This document shows, one piece after another, positions 1-10,587 of a stretch of 64,000 nucleotides of DNA (position 1 is its first letter; each line of letters begins with the position of its first letter). The position numbers and the translations under genes are program-made. Source of the DNA: Casuarina equisetifolia (Eukaryota > Streptophyta > Magnoliopsida > Fagales > Casuarinaceae); the NCBI GenBank assembly GCA_028551475.1, contig CM052362.1:17032021-17096020 (forward strand), given 5' to 3'. The notes beneath the pieces are model-generated. The model did no database searches, was not told where the DNA came from, and saw nothing but the letters and a program-made list of their open reading frames with translations.

Positions 1-364
1 AGGTGAGGATGACGTCAAGTCATCATGCCCTTTATGCACTGGGTGACACACGTGCTACAATGGCTGGGACAAAAGGTCGTGATCCTGCGAGGGTAAGCTA
101 ACCCCAAAAACCCGTCCTCAGTTTGGATTATAGGCTATAACTCGCCTGCATGAAGCCAGAATCGCTAGTAATCACCGGTCAGCCATACGGCGGTGAATTT
201 GTTCCCAGGCCTTGTACACACCGCCCGTCACACTATGGGAGATGGCCATGCCCGAAGTCATTACCTTAACCACAAAGAAGGGGATGCCGAAGGCAGGGCT
301 AGTGACTAAAGTGAAGTCGTAACAAGGTAGCCATACTGGAAGGTGTGGCTGGATCACTTCCTTT
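1..364 (+). pseudogene. rrn16: 16S rRNA 3' end, decayed plastid copy
   Basis: This is the 3' domain of plastid-type 16S rRNA. It includes the stretch used for universal rRNA primers (TTGTACACACCGCCCGTC, 213-230) and the terminal helix. Relative to the strongly conserved plastid gene I see many transitions, for example in the region around 29-48 and in the last helix. The 3' tail reads GGATCACTTCCTTT instead of GGATCACCTCCTTT, so the anti-Shine-Dalgarno core is altered. The 5' part of the gene lies beyond the left edge. Positions 365-576 are the decayed 16S-trnI spacer. Confidence 0.93.
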
Positions 365-576
365 TTGGGGTTAAACTTGGAGATGGAAGCTTTCTTTCGT
401 TTCTCAACGGTGAAGTAAGACTAAGCTCATAAGCTTATTTTCCTAGGTTGGAACAAGTTGATAGGATCCCCTTTTTTACGTCCCTATGTCGCCACACGAG
501 GACGTAAAAAAGAAAGAGAGGGATGGGGTTTCTCTCACTTTTGGCATAGTGGGCCCCGGCGGGAGGCCCGCACGAT

Positions 577-2857
577 GAGCTATTAGCTTAGTGGTAGAGC
601 GTGCCCCTAATAATTGCGTCGTTGTGCCTGGTGATAACTCTATTTTTATAGAGTTATTTTATCTATTTTTTAAGTAATAAATAATACAATGCTTATGAGA
701 AAATATTTGAACTCCTCTTATTTATTTAAATTTGTCTTGTTTTTGTAGCACAAGGAGGCAAGGAGAAAAGGAATGAACATGGAGAACCTGATGCTTATTG
801 TGTGGCAAAATTGTAATATCAAGATCAAGAAGGTCAAGATGGGCTTGGGCTTTGAATGATTGTTATTAGATTTTATTGTTATTGGGTTCTCTAAATAATT
901 AGAAAACCTAATTAAATTAGGAGTTCAAAACTTAATTAAATTAAGAGTTCAAAACCCAATTGTTTTAGATCTCTAAGACCCAATTCTACTAGGATAAGAA
1001 TAGGTCTAAACCTAAACCCTATTTAAGAGAAGAGAAGAGGCAAAAGAAGAGGAAAAGGAGGAAATTGAGCACAACTCAAGAAAGAGGCCAAGAATTCAAG
1101 ATTTTCTTGAAGAGAAGACAAAAAGGGTGACAGACTTCTTGTTCTTGGATTCAAGATGCCTTCTTTATTTCTTATTACCATTCTTCCTCATTATTTCTTT
1201 ATGTTTTAGTTTATTTTTGTTAGAGCTACGATGTAACCTAATTATGATGGTATGTATCTTATGATTATTATGTTTTGCAAGATATTTTATTTATGTGAAG
1301 TTACATATTACGGAGTTTAATGCTTTTAGGTGATTAGCTACCACTTAGATGACTTGATTTGCATGTTAAAGACCGACAGGAAATAGCATGCAGTTGCTTC
1401 TTGTAATATGTAACCATAAATTAAATATGGATAGACATATACCATATTGTTTGTGTGGCTTTTGGTGTAAACTGGGAATATTCATAGATCTTAATGCATT
1501 TGGTTTGTTTCAATTAACATATAGAGATATAGTGAATTAATGAACTAAGTAGGTTTGCTATACCTAGACATAGGATAGTAAATAAATTAGGAAATTCTGC
1601 CATCACATAGATATTATCCCTCTTGCAAGCATAAATAATCAATATTAATACCTAGTAATTATGGTGAAATCATATGCTCTAACATATTTCTTGTATTTAG
1701 TTTTCTTAGATTTAGTTAGTTAATCTATCATCTATTAATTTGATTTGCTAGATAAATTCTAGGAGTTGTTCACTGTTAGTAATTAATTGGTTTAGTAATC
1801 ACCAATCTCTGTGGGACGATATCTTTCTTATCATTATATTACTTGTTCGACATGTTCACTTGCATTTAGATTTCACCGAACACCTGGGCTGTGAGGGCTC
1901 TTAGCCACATGGATAGTTCAATGTGCTCATTAGCGCCTGACCCTGAGATGTGGATCATCTAAGGCACATTAGCATGGTGTACTTCTCCTGTTCGAATCGG
2001 GGTTTGAAACCAAACTTCTCCTTAAGAGGATAGATAGGGCGATTCAGGTGAGATCCAATGTAGATCCAACTTTATATTCACTCGTGGGATCCGGGCGGTC
2101 TGGGGGGGACCACCACGGCTCCTCTCTTATCGAGAATCCATACATCCCTTATCAATATATGGACAGCTATCTCTCGAGCACTAGTTTAGGTTCGACCTTA
2201 ATGGGAAAATAAAACGGAGCACCTAACAACGTATCTTCACAGACCAAGAACTACGAGATCGCCCCTTTCATTCTGGGGTGATAGAAGGATCGTACTATTC
2301 AAGCCTTTTTTTCATGCTTTTCCCGAAGGTGTGGAGAAAGCTATAATCAATAGGATTTTCCTAATCTTTCCTTTCTAAAAGGAAGAAGTTGAAATTCTTT
2401 TTCCTTTCAGCAGGGACCAGGAGATTGGATCTAGCCATAGGAAGAATGCTTGGCTAATAAATAACTCACTTTTTGGTCTTTGACCCCCTCAGTCACTACG
2501 AATGCCCCCAAGCAGTGCAATGGGATGTGTTTATTTATCTATCTCTTGACTCGAAATGGGAGTAGGTTTGATTTGAAAAAGGATTTTAAAGTGTCTAGGT
2601 TTGGGCCAGGAGGGTCCTCTTAACACTTTCTTTTTTCTTCTCATCGGAGTTATTTTACAAAGACTTGCATGGTAAGGAAGAAGGAGGGGAACAAGCACAT
2701 TTGGAGAGCGCAGCACACCGGAGAGTTGTATGCTGTGTTCAGGAAGGATGAATTGCTCCCGAAAAGGAATCTATTGATTCTCTCCTAATTGGTTGGACGG
2801 TAGGTGCGATGATTTACTTCACAGGCGAGGTCTCTAGTTCAAGTCCAGGATGGCCTA
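577..2857 (+). pseudogene. trnI-GAU: tRNA-Ile(GAU) with group II intron, split by an LTR
   Basis: The 5' exon is 577-613 and the 3' exon 2823-2857, separated by the plastid group II intron (614-631 and 1883-2822). The intron is interrupted by a 1.25-kb LTR at 632-1882. Exon substitutions relative to the canonical tRNA are all transitions: G to A at 578 and 609, C to T at 589 and 602, and three in the 3' exon (first base GGG to AGG, CTGG to CTAG, and the penultimate CCCA to CCTA). The change at 609 hits the anticodon (GAT to AAT). Anticodon damage, acceptor-stem damage and an interrupted intron make this a pseudogene. Confidence 0.92.
632..1882 (+). mobile_element. Solo LTR inserted in the trnI intron of the NUPT
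   Basis: The 1251-bp element starts TGATAACTC and ends GAACA, so it has TG...CA termini. It is flanked by a perfect 5-bp duplication CCTGG (627-631 and 1883-1887). Deleting the element and one CCTGG restores the expected plastid intron sequence exactly. It has no internal coding sequence and no second LTR, so it is a solo LTR or a very short non-autonomous element. A promoter-like CTATTTAAGAG lies near 1019, and a short internal direct repeat is near 918-955. The stretch near 1807-1865 (CTGTGGGACGATATC and onward) resembles the 3' part of Ty3/gypsy LTRs; that assignment is inference. The 5' half is also present, inverted, at 16824-17438. Confidence 0.9.
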
Positions 2858-2921
2858 GCTGCGCCAAGTAAAAGAATAGAAGAAGCATCTGACTCCTTCA
2901 TGCGTGCTCCACTTGGCTCGG

Positions 2922-3717
2922 GGGGATATAGCTCAATTGGTAGAGCTCCGCTCTTGCAATTGGGTCGTTGCGATTACGGGTTAGATGTCTAATTGTCCAG
3001 GTGATAATGATAGTATCTTGTACCTGAACCGGTGGCTCACTTTTTCTAAGTAATGGGAAAGAGGACCGAAACATGCCACTGAAAGACTCTACTGAGACAA
3101 AGATGGGCTGTCAAGAACGTAGAGGAGGTAGGATGGGTAGTTGTTCAGATCTAGTATGGATCGTACATGGACGGTAGTTGGCGTCGGTGGCTCTCCTAAG
3201 GAGCCCTCATCTGGGCTACCTGGGGAAGAGGATCGAGTTGGCCCTTGCGAATAGCTTGATGTACTATCTCCCTTCAACCCTTTGAGCGAAATGTGGCAAA
3301 AGGAAGGAAAATCCATGGACCAACCCCATCGTCTCCACCCCGTAGGAACTACGAGATCACCCCAAGGACACCTTCAGCATCCAGGGGTTGTGGACAGACC
3401 ATAGAACCCTGTTCAATAAGTAGAACGCATTAGCTATCCGTTCTAAGGTTGGGCAGTAAGGGTCGGAGAAGGGCAATCACTCATTCTTAAAACCAACATT
3501 CTTAAGACCAAAGAGTTGGGCGGAAAAAAATGGGGGGGGAAAGCTTTCCGTTCCCGATTCTCCTATAGCTGGATCCTCCGGAACCACAAGAATCCTTAGT
3601 TAGAATGGGATTCCAACCCAACACCTTTTAAGATTTTGAGAAAAGTTGCTCTTTGGAGAGCACAATACGATGAAAGTTGTAAGTTGTGTTCGGGGGGAGT
3701 TATTGTCTATCATTGGC
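2922..3717 (+). pseudogene. trnA-UGC: tRNA-Ala(UGC) 5' exon and partial intron
   Basis: The 38-nt 5' exon (2922-2959) matches plastid trnA-UGC except for a G-to-A change in the D-loop region (2935). The group II intron follows and stays recognisable up to the assembly gap at 3718, where the sequence stops a few tens of bases before the expected 3' exon. The intron also carries scattered transitions. Together with trnI upstream this is the standard plastid rRNA-operon spacer. Confidence 0.9.
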
Positions 3718-4217
3718 NNNNNNNNNNNNNNNNNNNNNNNNNNNNNNNNNNNNNNNNNNNNNNNNNNNNNNNNNNNNNNNNNNNNNNNNNNNNNNNNNNN
3801 NNNNNNNNNNNNNNNNNNNNNNNNNNNNNNNNNNNNNNNNNNNNNNNNNNNNNNNNNNNNNNNNNNNNNNNNNNNNNNNNNNNNNNNNNNNNNNNNNNNN
3901 NNNNNNNNNNNNNNNNNNNNNNNNNNNNNNNNNNNNNNNNNNNNNNNNNNNNNNNNNNNNNNNNNNNNNNNNNNNNNNNNNNNNNNNNNNNNNNNNNNNN
4001 NNNNNNNNNNNNNNNNNNNNNNNNNNNNNNNNNNNNNNNNNNNNNNNNNNNNNNNNNNNNNNNNNNNNNNNNNNNNNNNNNNNNNNNNNNNNNNNNNNNN
4101 NNNNNNNNNNNNNNNNNNNNNNNNNNNNNNNNNNNNNNNNNNNNNNNNNNNNNNNNNNNNNNNNNNNNNNNNNNNNNNNNNNNNNNNNNNNNNNNNNNNN
4201 NNNNNNNNNNNNNNNNN
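3718..4217. other. Assembly gap of exactly 500 N
   Basis: The left flank is the end of the trnA intron and the right flank is the plastid 5S-trnR spacer. A colinear plastid segment would contain the trnA 3' exon, 23S, 4.5S and 5S rRNA here, well over 3 kb. Exactly 500 N is therefore most likely a fixed-size placeholder rather than a measured gap. Confidence 0.95.
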
Positions 4218-4424
4218 AAGAAAAAAAATGAAAAATGAAAAGGTCGTCTTATTAAAAACCCCAATTATGAAACCCTTTCTCTCCCACTTCATGCCTCGAA
4301 ACGTACCGTTCTTATTCTTATAGAGAGAGAGGCATTTTCACATCTTCTTAACTCGAAATGGTTGGGGAGAGGAAAGGTTCTTTTTTAGGATACTCCCGGG
4401 AACAGATCCGGTGGAGACGGGGTA

Positions 4425-4498
4425 GGGCCTGTAGCTCAAAGGATTAGAGCATGTGGCTACAAACCACGGTGTCGGGGGTTCAAATCCCTCCTCGCCCA
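4425..4498 (+). pseudogene. trnR-ACG: tRNA-Arg(ACG), first copy, anticodon mutated
   Basis: The 74-nt sequence matches plastid trnR-ACG over its whole length, with several transitions. CTCAGAGG reads CTCAAAGG, CACGTGG reads CATGTGG, the anticodon loop ACG reads ACA, and TTCGAAT reads TTCAAAT in the T-loop. With the anticodon changed, arginine identity is lost if it is transcribed at all. Confidence 0.9.
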
Positions 4499-4772
4499 CA
4501 ACCGGCCAAAAAGGGAAGGGCCTTTCCCCTGGGGGTATGAAAATCATGATCGGGATAGCGGACCTAAAGCTATGGAACTTAGGTGTGGGTCTTTTGTCGA
4601 AATGTAATGGCCTTACTTTTTCTTTTTATTTATCATTAATTTAATGGTGGATACTTTTTTTAAAATATAGTATTTACACACGAATCGGCATATTCTTTTG
4701 TTTTACACCCCGTAATTCTTCCTCAGACGGGCTTGGGATACTCCCGGGAACAGATCCGGTGGAGACGGGGTA

Positions 4773-4846
4773 GGGCCTGTAGCTCAAAGGATTAGAGCAT
4801 GTGGCTACAAACCACGGTGTCGGGGGTTCAAATCCCTCCTCGCCCA
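4773..4846 (+). pseudogene. trnR-ACG: tRNA-Arg(ACG), second copy, anticodon mutated
   Basis: This is the second member of the tandem duplication and is identical to the copy 348 bp upstream, including the ACG to ACA anticodon change and the T-loop change. It is a pseudogene for the same reasons. Confidence 0.9.
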
Positions 4847-5083
4847 CAACCGGCCAAAAAGGGAAGGGCCTTTCCCCTGGGGGTATGAAAATCATGATCG
4901 GGATAGCGGACCTAAAGCTATGGAACTTAGGTGTGGGTCTTTTGTCGAAATGTAATGGCCTTACTTTTTCTTTTTATTTATCATTAATTTAATGGTGGAT
5001 ACTTTTTTTTAAATATAGTATTTACACACGAATCGGCATATTCTTTTGTTTTACACCCCGTAATTCTTCCTCAGACGGGCTTG

Positions 5084-5460
5084 GGTAGAATAGCAGAGCA
5101 AGTACAAGTATACAAGTATTAGTAGAATAGCAAAAATGCGTTCTTTGTCATTAATACGTTTGCTCGCGGTAATTGTAGCCTCTTGGGAGAATCGAGGACT
5201 GCATCTCAGATGTACTTGCTAGTACTAGTACATCTGAGAATTCTTAATTGGCTAGTTGTAAATAGCCCCAGATTGCGGAACAAAGGATTATCCCGGACCT
5301 ACACCGAGGTATTGACAGTGATTCCTAAATATCACAAATAGGATGTGATACGATGAGATAGAATGCAATAGAAACAAAGACAGAGGGAACAGGTTACCTA
5401 TTCTTAACGGTCAAAGCGAACCCTTTTATTCCGAATTCTTTAATTTGGAATGAATCAAAT
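5084..5460. other. trnR-trnN spacer of plastid origin with a hairpin
   Basis: No gene is seen here. The stretch is the plastid trnR-trnN intergenic spacer. It contains an inverted repeat with 13-bp perfect arms (5204-5216 and 5227-5239) and a 10-nt loop. Confidence 0.7.
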
Positions 5461-5532
5461 CTCCCCAAGTAGGATTTGAACCTACGACCAGTCAGTTAAC
5501 AGCCAACCGCTCTACTACTGAGCTACTGAGGA
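5461..5532 (-). pseudogene. trnN-GUU: tRNA-Asn(GUU), decayed
   Basis: This 72-nt plastid-type trnN is on the minus strand, in its normal place between trnR and ycf1. The anticodon GTT is kept. The anticodon stem and the T-loop (GTTCGAA reads GTTCAAA) carry substitutions, mostly transitions, consistent with the other inverted-repeat tRNAs of the insertion. Confidence 0.88.
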
Positions 5533-5863
5533 ACAACGGGAGATTAGATCTCATAGAGTTCAATTCCCATTCTCAACCCATGACCAATATGAGCTCAAAG
5601 TTTCCTTCGTAACTCTGAGAACTTCTTCGTAGTGGCTCCGTTCCATGCCTCATTTCATAGGGAACCTCAAAGCAGCTCTATTTCATTATATTCCATCCAT
5701 GTCCCAATTCCATTCATTTAATATCCCTTTGGTGTCATTGAGATAAGAGATGTTGTTTCTAGTCTACCTGTTTCTATTTCTATATATATGGAAAGTTTTA
5801 AAATCATCATATAATAATCTAGAAATTCCAATAGAAAAGAGAAAAGAAAAAGGGGGGTTTGTG

Positions 5864-7261
5864 ATGATTTTAAAATCTTTTCTAATAGGTAATCTAGTAT
5901 CCTTATGCATGAAGATAATCAATTCGGTCGTTATGGTCGGACTCTATTATGGATTTCTAACCACATTTTCCGTAGGGCTCTCTTATCTCTTCCTTCTCCG
6001 AGCTCAGATTATAGAAGAAGGAGAAGAAGGAATCGAGAAGAAAGTATCGGCAACAACTGGTTTTATTACGGGACAGCTCATGATGTTCATATCGATTTAT
6101 TATGCACCTCTGCATCTAGCATTAGGTAGACCTCATATAATAACTGTCCTAGCTCTACTGTATCTTTTATTTCATTTCTTCTGGAACAATCACAAACACT
6201 TTTTTGATTATGGGTCTACTACCAGAAACTCAATGCGTAATCTTAGCAGTCAATGCGTATTCCTGACTAATCTCATTTTTCAATTATTCAACTATTTCAT
6301 TTTACCAAGTTCAATGTTAGTCAGATTAGTCAACATTTATATGTTTCGATGCAACAACAAAATATTATTTGTAACAAGTAGTTTTGTCGGTTGGTTAATT
6401 GGTCACATTTTATTCATGAAATGGGTTGGATTGGTATTAGTCTGGATACAGCAAAAGAATTCTATTAGATCTAATAAGTACCTTGTGTCAGAATTGAGAA
6501 ATTCTATGGCTCGAATCTTTAGTATTCTCTTATTTATTACCTGTGTCTACGATTTAGGCAGAGTACCGTCACCCATTATTACTAATAAACTGAAAGAAAC
6601 GGAAGAAACAGAAGAAAGTGAGGAAGAAATAGATGTAGAAATAGAAACAACTTCCGAAACGAAGGGGACTAAACAGGAACAAGAGGAATCCACCGAAGAA
6701 GATCCTTCTCCTTCTCTTTTTTCGGAAGAAAAGGAGGATCCGGACAAAATTGATAAAACGGAAGAGATCCGAATGAATGGAAAGGAAAAAACAAAGGATG
6801 AATTCCACTTGAAAGAGACACGCTATAAAAATAGACCCATTTATGAAACTTCTTATCTAGATGGGAATCAAGAAAATTCGAAGTTAGAAATATTTAAAGA
6901 TAAAAAGGATAAAGAGATATTCTGGTTTGATAAACCTCTTGTTACTATTCTTTTCAACTATAAACGATGGAATCGTCCATTTCGATATAAAAAAAAAAAT
7001 GGACTTTCTTATGCTATGAAAAATGAAATGTCACAATATTATTTTTATACATGCCAAAGTGATGGAAAAGAAAGAATATCTTTAATGTATCCACCAAGTT
7101 TATCAATCTTTTTGGAAATGATACAAAGAAAAATGTCCTTGTTTAGAATAGAAACAAATTACTATAATGAGAATGAACAGTATAATCATTGGAATTATAC
7201 CAATGAACAAAAAAAGAACAACATAAGAAAAAAAATTTATAAATATAGTAAAAATTCTTGA
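5864..7261 (+). pseudogene. ycf1: ycf1 (Tic214) 5' fragment from the IR/single-copy boundary
   Basis: A 466-codon open frame starts at the usual ycf1 ATG (5864); an in-frame upstream ATG at 5750 is not the family start. It encodes the N-terminal hydrophobic part of Ycf1/Tic214, with membrane segments over roughly the first 250 residues and then an acidic E/T/S-rich region. It ends in AT-rich sequence where the inverted repeat meets the single-copy region. Full ycf1 is over 1,500 codons, so this is the truncated copy normally present at IRb. Several replacements look like C-to-T or G-to-A events, such as alanine to valine or threonine, proline to leucine, and valine or methionine to methionine or isoleucine. 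The 3' end overlaps ndhF by about 25 bp. Confidence 0.88.
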
Positions 7262-9541
7262 TAAGAAATTTTTTTATAAATTTCTAATTTATATTTTATA
7301 TTATTTATAAAAATAAATATTATTAATAAAAAAATTAATACATAAGATAAATACAATAAGAGATAAGAAGAAATTCGGCCCCCCCCCAGATATTTGATCC
7401 CCTCTCCGACAAAAAAACTTATAATACCGACTCCATTTGTAATTCCATCAATTACTCGTCTATCAAAAAAATAAGTTAATTGAGCTAATCCTCTTATACC
7501 ATTAGTTAAGGATATTTCATAAAAAGCATCTATATACCCACGATTATATGACCAATTATATATCATATTTTTTATTTTTTCCAAAATTAAATTATTAGGA
7601 ACACCTTTAACGAATAAATTTCGTAAGTTCAAATTTTGGAAAGATGAATAAAAAGGCTTATATAAAAAAGACGCTATAAATATTCCAAAATAAGCTATAC
7701 TCAATGAAAAACTTGCATTTGTCACAAATTCATACCAGTCCACAAAATTATTTGAATTCTGATGTATTATAATTGGAGTTAACAATTTGGATAATATATC
7801 CAAATTCATTCCTTGTTGATTGAAAGGAATTCCTATGGCTCCAACGAAAAAAGTAAATATGCCTAATACAAACATAGGAAATAGCATAGTAGTACTCGAT
7901 TCGTGAGGATACGACAAAGCGTTTTTAATGCCAAAATTCCTAATAGTAATAAAGGATCGTCTCATCCTTCTTACATTACTATCGATTAGATACGTCTTCT
8001 TTGACTTTGAAAAAAAAGAAATCCTTTGATTATTATTCATTGTTAATAAAGATAATAAACGAAATCCGTTTTTAATTCCCCTTTTCCCTTCTATATGTTT
8101 ACCCCATAGAGATATTGAATAAAACGAATTATTTGTTTTGCCGCTATAATTTTGAAAATGAACATTTAAATATCCCTCAAAAGTAAGTAAATAGATCCGA
8201 AACATGTAAAATGCAGTTAAGCTTGCTGTAAAAAAAAGTTATTATTGCAAAAATAGGCGAATACAACCAACTATCATTAAGAATTTCATCTTTGGACCAA
8301 AAACAGGCAAGGGGTGGAATACCACAAAGGGAAAGTATACCTAACAAAAAAGTAGTTTTTGTAATTGGCACATGTTTTGTTAAACCACCCATAATAACCA
8401 TATTCTGACTTTTATCTGGAGAATATCCAACAAGCGCTTCCATTGAATGAATGATTGATCCGGACCCTAAAAACAACAATGCTTTCGAATAAGCATGAGT
8501 AATCAAATGAAATAAAGCAGCTCGATAAGACCCAATACCAAGAGCTAACATCATATAACCCAATTGAGACATTGTAGAATAGGCTAAACTTCTCTTAATA
8601 TCTTTTTGAGCAAGAGCTAAAGTAGCTCCTACTAGTAATGTTATTATACCTATCAAAGCTATTATATTCATTATGTAAGGTATAACTCTAAAAAGAGGAA
8701 AAAGCCGAGCTACAAGAAAAATTCCTGCCGCTACCATAGTAGCAGCATGTATAAGAGCTGAAATAGGAGTAGGGCCTTCCATAGCATCAGGTAACCATAC
8801 CTGAAGGGGGAATTGAGCGGATTTAGCAATTGCACCAGAAAATAATAAGAAAGCACACAAAGTAATAAAGAAAAAATTCACTTCATTATTATAAATCAAG
8901 TTATTGAATATCTCAAACAAATCCCGAAATTCGAAACTGCCTGTTATCCAATAAAGCCCTAAAATTCCTAATAACAAACCAAAATCTCCTACACGATTAG
9001 TTACAAACGCTTTTTGACAAGCATTCGCGGCAACCGGTCGTGTGAACCAAAAACCTATTAATAGATAAGAGCATACTCCAACCAATTCCCAAAAAATATA
9101 AATTTGTATCAAATTAGAACTAGTTACTAATCCCAGCATTGAAGTATTGAAAAAACTCATATAAGCAAAAAATCTCAAATATCCTCGATCATGAGACATA
9201 TAATTGTCACTATAAATAAGAACCATAACCCCAACAGTAGTAATTAAGATTGACATAATAGAAGTAAGTGGATCGATCAAACAGCCGAACTCTAAAGAAA
9301 AGTCATTATTGATGATCCAAGACCATACATATTGATAGATATAACTATTATTTATTTGCCGAATAGACAGATTGACTGAAAAAATCATAACTATACTTAA
9401 CAATAAAACACTAGGAAAAGCCCACGTGCGACGAAGATTTTTTGTTGCCTTGGGGAAAAGAAGAAGTCCCACACCTATTAACATAGGAATTATAACTGGA
9501 ATAAAAGGTATAATCCAGGAATATTGATATGTATATTCCAT
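7237..9541 (-). pseudogene. ndhF: ndhF, NADH dehydrogenase-like complex subunit 5, frameshifted
   Basis: The minus-strand reading begins at 9541 ([13 protein letters not shown], the family start) and runs in one frame through the proton-pumping membrane domain to about 8230. There an A8 run (8230-8237) puts the rest one base out of frame. The C-terminal part continues in a second frame ([11 protein letters not shown] onward, 8205) to the stop at 7237. Plastid NdhF is about 740 residues, and the two pieces together cover the whole protein. The homopolymer position means sequencing error is possible, but a frameshift fits a non-functional nuclear copy. It lies adjacent to the ycf1 fragment, as expected at the IRb/SSC junction. 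Confidence 0.92.
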
Positions 9542-10428
9542 AAAAATCAATTAACAAAAAAATGACTTCTTAATTAACTATTTCCGATCCAACAGCTTTT
9601 TTTGAAGAGAATCTGTTAATAAAATAATAATAATAATAAGATATATAAAAGTAAAATAATTTTCATTTTTTTTAATTATTCTAAATATTTTACAAAGATT
9701 AAAAAAAAATATTTCAAATCAAAAAGTTAGAATTGTTCAAATGAGATGATCAACTTAACATTGAAAAACAAATACTAACTTGAAAAAATGAAAATTTTAA
9801 TTCAAATTATTATGTAAATTGTAATAATTAAGTATTATTACAATTTACATAATAAATATTTGAATCTCGAAAGAGAATAAGAACAAATAATTATACCCAA
9901 AATACTCTTTTGATATGAGTCATAAAAGACAGACGCAGTCCAGATATAATTTAATTCGAGTAAATAAGAACTATTTTTATTTTTAGTTCCTTTATTCAGA
10001 ATCATTAACCAATATAGTTTTAAATTGATTAAAGGAATTACTAAAAATAAAAAAAAATAACTTTATTTTCTAAAAATGATGTATACTTGTGTATACTTTA
10101 ACATATTAACTACTAGTTTTATTTTCATTTGGAAATTTGAATTGGGTGCGTTTCTTTTCGAGACGGATGGGTTTCTTAAACTTTTTGATGTATTTTATTA
10201 CATATTACACGTATAAATATAGCACGATGAAAATAAAAAAATAATAATATTAAAGGACAATCACTTTGGTTTATATTTTTGTATTTTTTTTAGTTTTTTT
10301 ATGATTTTATGAAGAGAGTAGAATTTAGACAATAAATAGATAATTATATAGTAAAGAACAATTGTTTTTGAACAATAGATGTCTTTCACATCCAACTATA
10401 GAAATGAATACCCTATTCTAATTTTTTA
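9542..10428. other. ndhF-rpl32 spacer with a perfect inverted repeat
   Basis: This is very AT-rich plastid spacer with no gene. It contains a perfect inverted repeat with 22-bp arms (9807-9828 and 9834-9855) around a 5-nt loop, which would form a strong stem in RNA or cruciform DNA. Confidence 0.75.
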
Positions 10429-10587
10429 ATGGCAGTTCCAAAAAAACGCACTTCTATATCAAAAAAAAGAATTCGTAAAAATATTTGGAAACTAGAGGGT
10501 TATTGGGTAGCATTGAAAGCTTTTTCTTTAGCGAAATCTCTTTCGACAGGGAATTCAAAAAGTTATTTTGTACAACAAAATAAATAA
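10429..10587 (+). CDS. rpl32: Plastid ribosomal protein L32 copy
   Basis: An intact 52-codon frame begins [14 protein letters not shown], the characteristic basic N-terminus of plastid L32, and ends at TAA 10585-10587. Length is normal for the family (about 50-60 residues). It sits in its plastome place between ndhF and trnL-UAG. As part of a nuclear insertion it has no visible nuclear promoter or transit peptide, so it is probably silent despite the intact frame. Confidence 0.9.
   Translation: MAVPKKRTSISKKRIRKNIWKLEGYWVALKAFSLAKSLSTGNSKSYFVQQNK

Larger units (their letters stand above)
4388..5083. repeat. 348-bp tandem duplication carrying trnR-ACG
   Basis: Two head-to-tail units (4388-4735 and 4736-5083) each hold the trnR upstream spacer, the tRNA and the downstream spacer. 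They are almost identical; I see a single base difference in the T/A run near 4655 versus 5003. Both share the same plastid-to-nuclear transitions, including the anticodon change, so the duplication came after that decay. A plastome normally has one trnR in this place. Confidence 0.93.

Noticed and set aside
3600-4323. Several long open frames spanning the N gap on both strands
   Set aside because: They consist almost wholly of unknown bases; gap sequence has no stop codons by construction.
4338-4895. Repeated small frames across the two trnR units on both strands
   Set aside because: They read through tRNA genes and spacers and are a known artefact of plastid trnR-region sequence.
5750-5863. 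Extended start of the ycf1 frame at 5750
   Set aside because: The 38 codons upstream of 5864 are not part of the ycf1 family. The reading frame is open by chance in AT-rich plastid spacer.
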